Source: an uncultured Collinsella sp. (GTDB lineage Bacteria > Actinomycetota > Coriobacteriia > Coriobacteriales > Coriobacteriaceae). From it: a DNA stretch of 13,979 nt. Of this stretch, positions 6,819 through 13,104 are shown piece by piece; positions within the stretch are counted from its first letter, which is position 1, and the number at the start of each line of letters is the position of its first letter. The notes beneath the pieces were generated by a model. That model searched no databases, was not told the DNA's origin, and saw only the letters and a list, made by a program, of their open reading frames with translations. Made by a program: the position numbers and the translations under genes. The stretch spans positions 1-13,979 of the forward strand of contig CAAFOA010000067.1 in NCBI GenBank assembly GCA_900764415.1. Direction: 5' to 3'.

Positions 6819-7958
6819 TCACTTTACGTCAAATTCCACGCGATCGAGCTCGGGCACATTGAGGTCGATGAGCTTGCGGGCGATACGGCGGTCGTGTGCC
6901 CCAATCGCCTCGCTCGTTGTCACATGGGCGACAATCTCGCGCTCGACGATGCCTTCCTCATCGCCTTCGGTGGCCGAGGTCTCGACGGCGACGGTGTAAT
7001 CCTTAAAGCCTGGCAGCACCGCCGCAAGCTCGCGCGTGGTTTCGGTCACGCCGTAGCCGTCCTGCACGCCGGCCTGCGCCGAGCAAATGGAACCCGCCGT
7101 CATAACGATGCAGGGGATGGCAAAGACTACCGTGCCCACAATGATGCGGCGGCGCACCTTGCGTGATAGCTCGTCGACCTCGGCATCTTCCTCGGCAGTT
7201 ACAATGCCGTCGCCGTTCAGGTCGCGCTTGAGCGGCACGCGCAAAAGAAGCAGAACGGCTTCGGCAGCCAGCGCGATAAAGACCACGTTGATGCCAAACT
7301 CATAAAGCGCCGAGAGAAACAATGACCCGCTTGCGATGGCGATGCCATAGCCCGCCGCGCACAGGGGCGGCATGAGCGCAGTCGCCACGGCCACGCCGGC
7401 GATGAGCGTGGCGGGTTCCTGGTCGCGCGAGTTGCCCAGGCCACCCGCAAAGCCGCCCGCGAGCGCGACGGCAAGGTCCCACACAGTCGGTGTCGAATTG
7501 TCGATGATGGCGGCCGTGGTGGTGCCAAGGGGCGAGAGCTTAAAGTACAACGTGGACGTGACCAGGCAAAAGGCCATCTGTAGAGCCAAGCTCGCGACGG
7601 CCTCAAGGGTGATCTCGCGGTCGAGCGTGGCGATGCCGTATGCCATGGCAAGGACCGAGCCCATGAGCGGGCAGATGAGCATGGCGCCTACAATGGCGAT
7701 ATCCGAGTCGATATCGAGGCCGATGCTCGCGATCAACATGGCAATGATCAAGATGCATAAGTGTGAGCCAGTCAGGCGCGCCCCGTTTACAAAGCGCTTG
7801 CGAATCACGTGATAGGGTGCGCGTCCCTCGCGAATGTTGAATGCCCGCTTTAGAAAGCGGCTTGCGTTCTCCATGGCCTCGCTGTGGGCGGGGCGGATGC
7901 CATGGCGCCGATGATGGCGCTCGCGCAGTCGCTTGAGCTGTTGTTTATCGAGTTCCAT
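6819..7958 (-). CDS. DUF389 family integral membrane protein with EF-hand-like loop
   Basis: This 379-residue polytopic protein matches the DUF389 family; its function is unknown. A basic N-terminal cytoplasmic stretch (1-60) leads into several hydrophobic segments (about 66-80, 86-110, 120-140, 160-175, 185-210, 215-240 and 270-290). The family core is recognisable as IAIVGAMLICPLMG (87-100), and later ALMPPLCAAGYG (194-205). Between the last segments lies a 12-residue loop with DLNGDG (246-251) and IVTAEE (252-257), which fits the EF-hand consensus at positions 1, 3, 5, 6, 8 and 12. The C-terminal 90 residues are soluble and acidic. The frame stays open upstream to 8345 inside the OPT gene. 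I start it at ATG 7958 because GAGGTGG lies just before it, a promoter-like sequence ends near 8005, and the upstream translation is not protein-like and crosses the OPT terminator. Confidence 0.85.
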   Translation of the reverse strand: MELDKQQLKRLRERHHRRHGIRPAHSEAMENASRFLKRAFNIREGRAPYHVIRKRFVNGARLTGSHLCILIIAMLIASIGLDIDSDIAIVGAMLICPLMGSVLAMAYGIATLDREITLEAVASLALQMAFCLVTSTLYFKLSPLGTTTAAIIDNSTPTVWDLAVALAGGFAGGLGNSRDQEPATLIAGVAVATALMPPLCAAGYGIAIASGSLFLSALYEFGINVVFIALAAEAVLLLLRVPLKRDLNGDGIVTAEEDAEVDELSRKVRRRIIVGTVVFAIPCIVMTAGSICSAQAGVQDGYGVTETTRELAAVLPGFKDYTVAVETSATEGDEEGIVEREIVAHVTTSEAIGAHDRRIARKLIDLNVPELDRVEFDVK

Positions 7959-8004
7959 GTCCACCTCGTTCTGGCACGTGCCGCGTATCCCGCCCGTCGT
8001 CTTT

Positions 8005-8033
8005 ACTCTACACCGCGTTGAGCGAGGTGTCAG
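8005..8033 (-). promoter_or_regulatory. Candidate sigma70-type promoter for the DUF389 gene
   Basis: On the minus strand, CTGACA (8033-8028) is followed after exactly 17 bases by TAGAGT (8010-8005), five and four matches to the -35 and -10 consensus. Transcription would begin near 7998, giving a leader of about 40 bases to the ATG at 7958. The position just downstream of the OPT terminator supports separate transcription. Confidence 0.45.
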
Positions 8034-8110
8034 ACAGGGTTTGTTGACCTGGAAGTCAGGCCAATCGGCATGACTAAAAACGCCGTGAGGATCATAAGAG
8101 TCAAATAGAC

Positions 8111-8148
8111 AAAAAAGCGCGGGGCCGGATGGTCTCCGACCCCGCGCT
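8111..8148 (-). terminator. Rho-independent terminator of the OPT transporter gene
   Basis: Read on the minus strand, a 13-bp GC-rich stem (8148-8136 with 8128-8116, one G-T wobble) with a 7-base loop is followed by six T (8116-8111). It begins 26 bases after the OPT stop codon, so the downstream DUF389 gene needs its own promoter. Confidence 0.9.
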
Positions 8149-8173
8149 CTGCACGGGTGCGTTGTTATTGGGT

Positions 8174-9877
8174 TTAGCCCAGCAGGCTCAGGCCAACAGA
8201 GACAAACGCCAGGATAACGCCGACGATAGACTCGCCGCCCAGCAGGCCGCTGGCGACAACTAGGCCCTGCTCCTGGAAGGCGGCATCCTTGGCGGTCTTC
8301 TCCTCGTCCGAAAGACCGGCCTCGGCGTCGCGGTGAGCGGTCCACTTGTCGTAGGCGAGCTTAACGCAGGAGCCCAGGAAAGCCGTGAGCGACATATAGA
8401 ACGGCAGGTACACGCCCAGGCCGATCATCATGGCCGGAATGCCGAGCCAGTACATGACGATGCCGGCGATAAAGCCGCCCGCAAACCACGGCACGCTCGG
8501 GATGCCCGAGACCATGGTGGCGACCACGCTTGCCTGCGCGGCAACGAAGCTCTTGTCGGGGCCAAAGGCGTCCGGACCATAGGCGGTGACGAGCGCGACC
8601 ATGACGGCGGCGGCGACCAGGGCGCCCACGATGCCGCCGATGGCCTGGCCAACCCACTGTGCGCGCGGGTTGGTGCCCAGCACGGCGCCGGCCTTAAAGT
8701 CGTTCATGACGTCGCCCGCAAGGCCACACGCCACGGCCACGATGCCGGCGATAAAGAACAGCTTGACCTGGGCAATCTGTGCAAAGGCCGCCACGATGAG
8801 CATGACGATGAGGCCAAAGATCTCCATGGGGTCGATACCCGTCTGGCCGCAGCTCTGCGCGCTCATGATGGTGGTGACAAAGGTGAACAGCGTAACGATG
8901 ACGGCCGGAACGGGGCCAAGGTCGAGCACGATGGCGATGATCACGGCGATGGCGGCAGCGCCCAGGCCGATGATGCCGGCGTCGAGCTTAAGGGAGCCCG
9001 AGATGAGCGACTGCTCGTCGGTGTCGGTGGAGCTGTCGGCGGCGAGGCCGCGGACGATACCGGCGACCTGCGGCAGGATGTCCTTGAGGACGACGGCGAC
9101 GCCAAAGCCCATCATGAGGCCCATACCCAGGGACTTAACAATGCCCTGTGCCGTCATAACGTCAAACAGACCGGCAGCGGTGCCGCCGACGATGATGCCA
9201 AAGTTGCCCAGCAGCGCGCCGGCAAACCAGAACGCGACGGGGGCGAAGCCCACCAAAAAGCCGATGGACAGCAACATGGGCGAGTTGTAGATGGCAAAGG
9301 TCACGCCGGGGATATTGAGCGTGCACAGCATGCTTGGCACCACGCCCAGAGCGTCGCGAAGCACGCTGTAGATGCCTGCGATGGCCATGGAGCCAAAGAG
9401 CTGCTTGCCGGTCTTGCCGCCGGCCTCGGTAGCACGCAGGGTCTGAGCTGCGGCATTGCCGGTAGGGAACTCCAGCGCGGCGTCCACGATAAAGTGGCGA
9501 TGGATGAGCGCCGTCGCCAGAAGGCCCAAAATGGTGCCGGCGAGCGCCACGATAAACATGTCGAGCCAGCTGATCTGGTCGGCATAGCCCAGCATCCAGG
9601 CGCCCGGGATGGTAAACGCCAGGCCGCCGGCGACCATGGCGCCCGCGGACATGATGGTGTGGGTAACGTTGGCCTCGTTGAGACTGGCGTTGCCCATGAG
9701 CTTCAGGAAGAACAGCGAAATGACGGCAGCGAAAATGATCGGCCAGGGGAGTGCACCCATCTTGAGGGCCGTGTAGGCCGAGCTTGCCGTGATGATCACG
9801 CAGCCAAGGACGCCGATGATGACGCCGCGCAGCGTGAGTTGACCGCGCATCGAGGTGCGGTTCGAGGGATTGCTCAT
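8174..9877 (-). CDS. OPT/YSL family transporter (oligopeptide transporter family)
   Basis: This 567-residue, highly hydrophobic protein with more than a dozen likely membrane segments belongs to the OPT family, whose members import oligopeptides or metal chelates with protons. Family hallmarks are LNEANVTHTIMSAGAMVAGG (66-85), the loop LEFPTGNAAAQTL (135-147), and the repeated TGIDPMEIFG and PRAQWVGQAIGG stretches in the second half. The substrate cannot be told from sequence. The start ATG at 9877 has AAAGGAG six bases upstream (9884-9890). The leader contains a strong hairpin (9902-9940), and the gene is divergent from coaX. An unbroken antisense frame runs almost the whole length but is a composition shadow. 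Confidence 0.9.
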   Translation of the reverse strand: MSNPSNRTSMRGQLTLRGVIIGVLGCVIITASSAYTALKMGALPWPIIFAAVISLFFLKLMGNASLNEANVTHTIMSAGAMVAGGLAFTIPGAWMLGYADQISWLDMFIVALAGTILGLLATALIHRHFIVDAALEFPTGNAAAQTLRATEAGGKTGKQLFGSMAIAGIYSVLRDALGVVPSMLCTLNIPGVTFAIYNSPMLLSIGFLVGFAPVAFWFAGALLGNFGIIVGGTAAGLFDVMTAQGIVKSLGMGLMMGFGVAVVLKDILPQVAGIVRGLAADSSTDTDEQSLISGSLKLDAGIIGLGAAAIAVIIAIVLDLGPVPAVIVTLFTFVTTIMSAQSCGQTGIDPMEIFGLIVMLIVAAFAQIAQVKLFFIAGIVAVACGLAGDVMNDFKAGAVLGTNPRAQWVGQAIGGIVGALVAAAVMVALVTAYGPDAFGPDKSFVAAQASVVATMVSGIPSVPWFAGGFIAGIVMYWLGIPAMMIGLGVYLPFYMSLTAFLGSCVKLAYDKWTAHRDAEAGLSDEEKTAKDAAFQEQGLVVASGLLGGESIVGVILAFVSVGLSLLG

Positions 9878-9901
9878 ATAAAACTCCTTTGCGTATATCC
9901 G

Positions 9902-9940
9902 CTTCCCCCGGGAGCGCCGTTACGGATACGGCGCGGGAAG
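9902..9940 (-). promoter_or_regulatory. Structured 5' leader of the OPT transporter gene
   Basis: In the transcript, a two-part stem forms just ahead of the ribosome site. An inner 7-bp helix (9914-9920 with 9928-9934, 7-base loop) stacks under an outer 6-bp helix (9902-9907 with 9935-9940), separated by a 6-base bulge on one side. It ends 11 bases before the Shine-Dalgarno. No T-run follows, so it is not a plain attenuator. It matches no riboswitch class that I recognise. Confidence 0.5.
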
Positions 9941-9987
9941 TCGGGTTACCAAGGGCCGCCGCGTGAGCTCGCAAACGACCGCGCACC

Positions 9988-9993
9988 AGTATA
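9988..9993 (-). promoter_or_regulatory. Possible -10 box for the OPT gene
   Basis: The minus strand reads TATACT here, about 110 bases upstream of the OPT ATG. No -35 match is visible at 16-18 bases; that position now lies inside the inverted repeat at 10000-10126, which may have replaced it. Weak evidence. Confidence 0.25.
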
Positions 9994-9999
9994 GCGGCA

Positions 10000-10126
10000 A
10001 GGTAGTCATTTTGGGACGGGGCTATTTTAGCTACCCTTTGACAGTCGACGAATTATCTGGGATTGGGGCAAATATCAACCGACATATTGGGGTAGCTAAA
10101 ATAGCCCCGTCCCAAAATGACTACCT
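10000..10126. repeat. Perfect 37-bp inverted repeat; pair of inverted REP-like units (BIME-like)
   Basis: Bases 10000-10036 are the exact inverse complement of 10090-10126, separated by 53 bases. Each arm, read inward, begins with GGTAGTC, continues TTTTGGGACGGGGC and ends TATTTTAGCTACC. The GTAG foot followed by an imperfect hairpin resembles REP sequences mobilised by RAYT transposases, and two such units facing each other resemble a BIME. The element sits between the divergent OPT and coaX genes. No transposase is present in the window. A diverged single unit occurs at 11668-11704. Confidence 0.85.
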
Positions 10127-10150
10127 GGGATGGCTGGTTCGGGCAGGCGA

Positions 10151-10156
10151 TATACT
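10151..10156 (+). promoter_or_regulatory. Possible -10 box for coaX
   Basis: TATACT lies 28 bases upstream of the coaX ATG, just outside the inverted repeat. Transcription from it would start near 10163, right before the ribosome site. No -35 element is recognisable at normal spacing. Confidence 0.3.
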
Positions 10157-10183
10157 GCTGGGCAGACGAAAGGAGCGCCGACG

Positions 10184-11035
10184 ATGCTTAATGGGTGCGC
10201 ATATATATTGACGGTCGACGTGGGCAACACGTTCATTCGCTTTGGCCTGTTTGCAGAGGATTCGGCCGCGGCACAGGAATGCCCGCTTGCGACGTGCGAG
10301 ATCACCACGCCGTCGAGCATCACGGCAGACGAGGCACGCATGCGTCTCGTGCAGGTCATGGGCGCGCTTGCCGCCGATGCAGGTGTGCCTGGGGTACTCG
10401 TACCCGCCGCGGCCGTGCTGAGCTGTGTGGTCCCGGCGCTCGAGCGCCCGTGGAAGGCAGCGCTTTCCCGTACCTGCACGGGGCGCGTGCTCACCGTGGG
10501 GCCGGGCCTCAAGACCGGCATACCCGTGCACTACGATGACCCGGCCGAGATCGGTCCCGACCGCATCGCCGACGCCGTGGCTGCCCGCGCCGTCTACGGC
10601 TCGCCGTGCATTGTGATCGACCTGGGCACCACGACCAATATCGAGGTCATCGACGCACACGGTACCTTTGTCGGCGGCGTTATCGCACCGGGGCTGGCGC
10701 TCGGCGCCCGTTCGCTCTCGGCCGCTGCGGCGCGCCTGCCTCAGGTTGAGCCCTCGGCGCCGACGCATGTCATCGGCCGCAACACGCGTGAGGCCATGCG
10801 CTCGGGCGTGGTTCTGGGCGAGGTGGCCCGCATCGACGGCATGCTCGACATGGTGCTTGCCGAGATGCGTGCGACCAAAGCCGCGGGGGAGGGCGATGTG
10901 CCCATCGTCATTACCGGCGACGATGCCGAGGCACTTGCGGCGCTGGTCGGCCATAGCCTGACGGTCGATGACGCGTTGACGCTGCGGGGTCTCGCCGAGC
11001 TCTACCACATCAACCAAAAGCCCCGCCGCGCGTAG
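10184..11035 (+). CDS. coaX: Type III pantothenate kinase
   Basis: CoaX phosphorylates pantothenate with ATP, the first step of coenzyme A synthesis, in the cytoplasm. The 283-residue protein shows the ASKHA hallmarks: DVGNTFIRFGLF near the N-terminus (phosphate 1 motif), GPDRIADAVAA in the middle (pantothenate-binding GxDR), IDLGTTTNIEVID (phosphate 2 region) and FVGGVIAPGL. The second motif is GTTTN rather than the usual GTATT, a modest variation. The frame is open from ATG 10130 inside the repeat tail, but ATG 10184 is the better start: AAAGGAG at 10169-10175 is eight bases upstream and the family N-terminus begins right there. It is divergent from the OPT transporter and followed by dCMP deaminase after 83 bases with its own promoter-like sequence. 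Type III kinases are not feedback-inhibited by CoA. Confidence 0.95.
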   Translation: MLNGCAYILTVDVGNTFIRFGLFAEDSAAAQECPLATCEITTPSSITADEARMRLVQVMGALAADAGVPGVLVPAAAVLSCVVPALERPWKAALSRTCTGRVLTVGPGLKTGIPVHYDDPAEIGPDRIADAVAARAVYGSPCIVIDLGTTTNIEVIDAHGTFVGGVIAPGLALGARSLSAAAARLPQVEPSAPTHVIGRNTREAMRSGVVLGEVARIDGMLDMVLAEMRATKAAGEGDVPIVITGDDAEALAALVGHSLTVDDALTLRGLAELYHINQKPRRA

Positions 11036-11075
11036 GACAAGGAAGTCGGTGGGATAAGCGCCCCTACTTTTCACC

Positions 11076-11084
11076 TGCTACAAT
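11076..11084 (+). promoter_or_regulatory. Extended -10 promoter element of the dCMP deaminase gene
   Basis: TGCTACAAT is an extended -10 (TGN followed by TACAAT, five of six consensus matches). No clear -35 precedes it, as is common for extended -10 promoters. Transcription would start near 11091, after the in-frame ATG at 11083, which supports ATG 11119 as the true start. Confidence 0.5.
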
Positions 11085-11118
11085 GGGTCAAAATGTTGCG
11101 ATTACGGAGGTGTCTGGC

Positions 11119-11643
11119 ATGTCGGACGATCTTCATCAAACCGCGTCGGGCAAGCGCCGCGACGTCATTAGCTGGGACGAGTTCTTTATGAGCGTGGCCA
11201 TTGCCGCGCAGCGCCGCAGTAAGGACCCCAACACGCAGGTGGGCGCGTGCATCGCCAACACCAACCACCGTATCCTTTCGGTGGGCTACAACGGTACGCC
11301 CTCGGCGCTCAACGACGACTTTTTCCCGTGGGGCACGAGCGATGACCCGCTGCAGGACAAGCATAACTACGTAGTCCATGCCGAGGCAAACGCCGTGCTC
11401 AACTACCGCGGCTCGCTCAAAGACCTCGAGGGCTCCACGGTCTACGTCACGCTGTTCCCGTGCCACGACTGCGCCAAGATTCTGGCGCAGGTGGGCGTGG
11501 GCGAGGTCGTCTACCTGGACAATAAGTATGCCGATACCGATGACGGCCGTATCAGCCGCCGCATTCTCGACTCCTGCGGCATCAGCTACCGCCAGGTCAT
11601 CGTCGATGTCCAGATCGGTACCGGGGGACAGGCTCAGCAGTAA
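11119..11643 (+). CDS. comEB: Deoxycytidylate (dCMP) deaminase
   Basis: This 174-residue zinc enzyme deaminates dCMP to dUMP, the precursor for thymidylate synthesis. The zinc site is complete: His87 and the proton-shuttling Glu89 in VVHAEANAVLN, and Cys115 and Cys118 in FPCHDC. N-terminal SWDEFFMSVAIAAQRRSKDP and VGYNGTP are also typical of the family (ComEB-type, not the CDA nucleoside type). The start at ATG 11119 is supported by GGAGG at 11106-11110, eight bases upstream; the ATG at 11083 overlaps the predicted -10 box. The gene lies between coaX and the nfu-like gene, all on the + strand, but the 171-base gap downstream suggests separate transcription from nfu. Confidence 0.93.
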   Translation: MSDDLHQTASGKRRDVISWDEFFMSVAIAAQRRSKDPNTQVGACIANTNHRILSVGYNGTPSALNDDFFPWGTSDDPLQDKHNYVVHAEANAVLNYRGSLKDLEGSTVYVTLFPCHDCAKILAQVGVGEVVYLDNKYADTDDGRISRRILDSCGISYRQVIVDVQIGTGGQAQQ

Positions 11644-11667
11644 TATGCGTTGTTGCTATCTGACGAC

Positions 11668-11704
11668 GAACGCAGCTCAAAGAGCTCCGTTCCAAATTGA
11701 CTAC
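11668..11704 (-). repeat. Single REP-like unit, diverged relative of the 10000-10126 repeat
   Basis: Read on the minus strand from 11704 it starts GTAGTCAATTTGGAACGG and matches the arm at 10002-10034 at 27 of 33 positions. It folds as an 11-bp stem with one mismatch (11668-11678 with 11682-11692) around an AAA loop, 25 bases after the dCMP deaminase stop codon. There is no T-run on the + strand, so it is not an ordinary terminator. Confidence 0.65.
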
Positions 11705-11776
11705 TCGTGAAAGTCGCGTCTGCGCGCATGGACGGCTCGTGAGCGGGTACATGGCTGTAGTAACATAGCTTCTGTC

Positions 11777-11792
11777 CGCGGGCGTGCCCGCG
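11777..11792 (+). other. Small GC hairpin ahead of the nfu-like gene
   Basis: CGCGGG (11777-11782) pairs with CCCGCG (11787-11792) around the tetraloop CGTG, ten bases before the AAAGGAG ribosome site. It probably lies in the leader of the nfu-like gene. No regulatory class is recognised. Confidence 0.4.
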
Positions 11793-11814
11793 TTATTGTG
11801 AGAAAGGAGCCCCT

Positions 11815-12093
11815 GTGGCTGTTAACGAAGAGCTGCTTAAGAAGGTTCTTGAAGAGATTCGCCCCAACCTGCAGGCTGACGGCGGCGATATGGAGTATGT
11901 GGGCGTCGACGACGAGGGCGTCGTCAAGCTGGAACTGCAGGGCGCCTGCGCCGGCTGCCCTATGAGTGCACTGACTCTGTCTATGGGCATCGAGCGCATC
12001 CTGAAGGAGCACGTGCCCGGCGTTACCCGCGTCGAGCAGGTCAATGCTTCCGGCGAGACCGACGACCTGTACGACGAGTACGCGCCGTTCTAA
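11815..12093 (+). CDS. NifU-family (Nfu-type) Fe-S cluster scaffold protein
   Basis: This is a 92-residue stand-alone Nfu domain. Such proteins bind a [4Fe-4S] cluster between two CxxC motifs of a dimer and pass it to target enzymes. Cys45 and Cys48 sit in GACAGCPMS, and the N-terminal VLEEIRPNLQADGGDMEYVG and C-terminal HVPGVTRVEQV are typical. The GTG start at 11815 is set by AAAGGAG at 11803-11809, five bases upstream. No isc, suf or nif gene accompanies it here. In an anaerobe it could serve many Fe-S proteins, including the activase at the left of the window; that link is inference. Confidence 0.93.
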   Translation: MAVNEELLKKVLEEIRPNLQADGGDMEYVGVDDEGVVKLELQGACAGCPMSALTLSMGIERILKEHVPGVTRVEQVNASGETDDLYDEYAPF

Positions 12094-12104
12094 GATGTGA
12101 AAGC

Positions 12105-12175
12105 TGCGGACGACATGCTCCGCATAGACGTTACGCCCAGATATGCGGCTGCGAGCACAAGGCCCGCGGCCGCAT
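12105..12175 (+). other. Two hairpins in the nfu-lgt gap
   Basis: The first is TGCGGA (12105-12110) with TCCGCA (12119-12124). The second is ATGCGGC (12143-12149) with GCCGCAT (12169-12175), followed by TT. Either could act as a weak terminator for nfu or sit in the lgt leader; neither has a good T-run. The in-frame ATG at 12143 is the foot of the second hairpin, not a likely start. Confidence 0.35.
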
Positions 12176-12202
12176 TTGTATGTAGGGAGCAGGGAGATCG
12201 AT

Positions 12203-13024
12203 ATGCTCAACGACCTCTACCATATGCTTGACCCCGTCGCGATCTCGGCGGGCCCCATCACGATCTACTGGTACGGTCTGGCCTATGTGGTCGGCGCCCT
12301 GCTTACGGCAGTCGTCATGTATCGCACGCAGCGCCGCTGGGGCTTCAACATCACGATTGATGACCTGACGAGCGTCGTGGTCGGCGCGGTCTTTGGCCTT
12401 ATTATCGGCGCACGCCTGTTCTACGTCATCTTTTACGGTGATGGCTACTATTGGGCCCATCCGCTCGAGATCTTTGCCACCAACGAGGGCGGTATGAGCT
12501 TCCACGGTGGCCTGGTCGGCGGTATCTTGGGCGGCATCATCGTGTGCCGTATGTATAAACTCGACGCCTGGACCATCGCCGACCTTGCCGTTATCGGTGC
12601 TCCGCTGGCGCTGTGCCTGGGACGTTGCGCCAACTTTGTGAACGGTGAGCTGTGGGGTAAGCCGACCGATCTGCCCTGGGGTGTGGTCTTTGGCGGCACC
12701 GCGGGCGATATGCCGCGCCATCCTTCCCAGCTCTATGAGGCATTCCTAGAGGGCATCGTGCTCTTCTGTTTTTTGCAGGTGCTCAGCCGCAAAAAGCCAC
12801 TACTGCCCCAGGGTACGTTTATGGGCGTGTTCGTGATGGGGTACGGCATCGTCCGCTTTCTCGTTGAGTTCGTGCGCGTGCCCGATGCCCAGTTGGGTTA
12901 TCTGCTGGGAGGCATCATCACCATGGGTCAGCTGCTGAGCCTGCCGCTCGTAATCGCGGGCCTGGCACTCATCATCTTCGCCCGTCGCCGCAACCAGCCC
13001 CAGCGCGTCTACCTGGACGCCTAA
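12203..13024 (+). CDS. lgt: Prolipoprotein diacylglyceryl transferase
   Basis: Lgt attaches diacylglycerol from phosphatidylglycerol to the lipobox cysteine of prolipoproteins, the first step of lipoprotein maturation at the membrane. The 273-residue protein has about seven membrane segments and the family signatures: SFHGGLVGG (99-107, with essential His101), GRCANFVNGELWG (140-152, Arg141 and Asn144), PRHPSQLYEA (171-180) and RFLVEFVRVPD (218-228). GRCANF replaces the more usual GRIGNF. The start at ATG 12203 follows AGGGAG (12191-12196) by six bases and matches the usual short N-terminus; the frame extends back to 12143 only through a hairpin. Its client could include the LAGC lipoprotein arylsulfotransferase in this window. 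Confidence 0.95.
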   Translation: MLNDLYHMLDPVAISAGPITIYWYGLAYVVGALLTAVVMYRTQRRWGFNITIDDLTSVVVGAVFGLIIGARLFYVIFYGDGYYWAHPLEIFATNEGGMSFHGGLVGGILGGIIVCRMYKLDAWTIADLAVIGAPLALCLGRCANFVNGELWGKPTDLPWGVVFGGTAGDMPRHPSQLYEAFLEGIVLFCFLQVLSRKKPLLPQGTFMGVFVMGYGIVRFLVEFVRVPDAQLGYLLGGIITMGQLLSLPLVIAGLALIIFARRRNQPQRVYLDA

Positions 13025-13029
13025 CCAAA

Positions 13030-13064
13030 ACCACCACAAAGGGGACAGGCACCTTTGTGGTGGT
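13030..13064. repeat. Hairpin repeat with AAAGGGGACAGGCACC core
   Basis: A perfect 13-bp stem (13030-13042 with 13052-13064) encloses a 9-base loop GGACAGGCA, six bases after the lgt stop. No T-run follows. From memory, GGGGACAGGCACC hairpins are widespread interspersed repeats in Coriobacteriia and some other bacteria and are associated with RAYT-type transposases; that needs a database check. It may also stabilise the 3' end of the lgt transcript. Confidence 0.7.
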
Positions 13065-13104
13065 CTTGCCGAGTTTGATAGGTTTCTAGAAAGGCTTTCG
13101 GACT

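Noticed and set aside
7959..8345. N-terminal extension of the DUF389 frame upstream of ATG 7958
   Set aside because: It would cross the OPT terminator and overlap the OPT coding end, and its translation is Arg/Pro-rich and not protein-like. ATG 7958 has its own ribosome site.
8333..9994. Antisense reading frame of 553 residues opposite the OPT gene
   Set aside because: Its Asp/His/Gly-rich content is the reverse reading of hydrophobic GC-rich codons; the OPT gene on the other strand has clear family motifs, a ribosome site and a terminator.
10038..10043. TTGACA in the spacer of the 10000-10126 repeat as a -35 box
   Set aside because: A perfect -35 match, but no -10 lies 15-19 bases downstream on the + strand, so it is not a usable promoter on its own.
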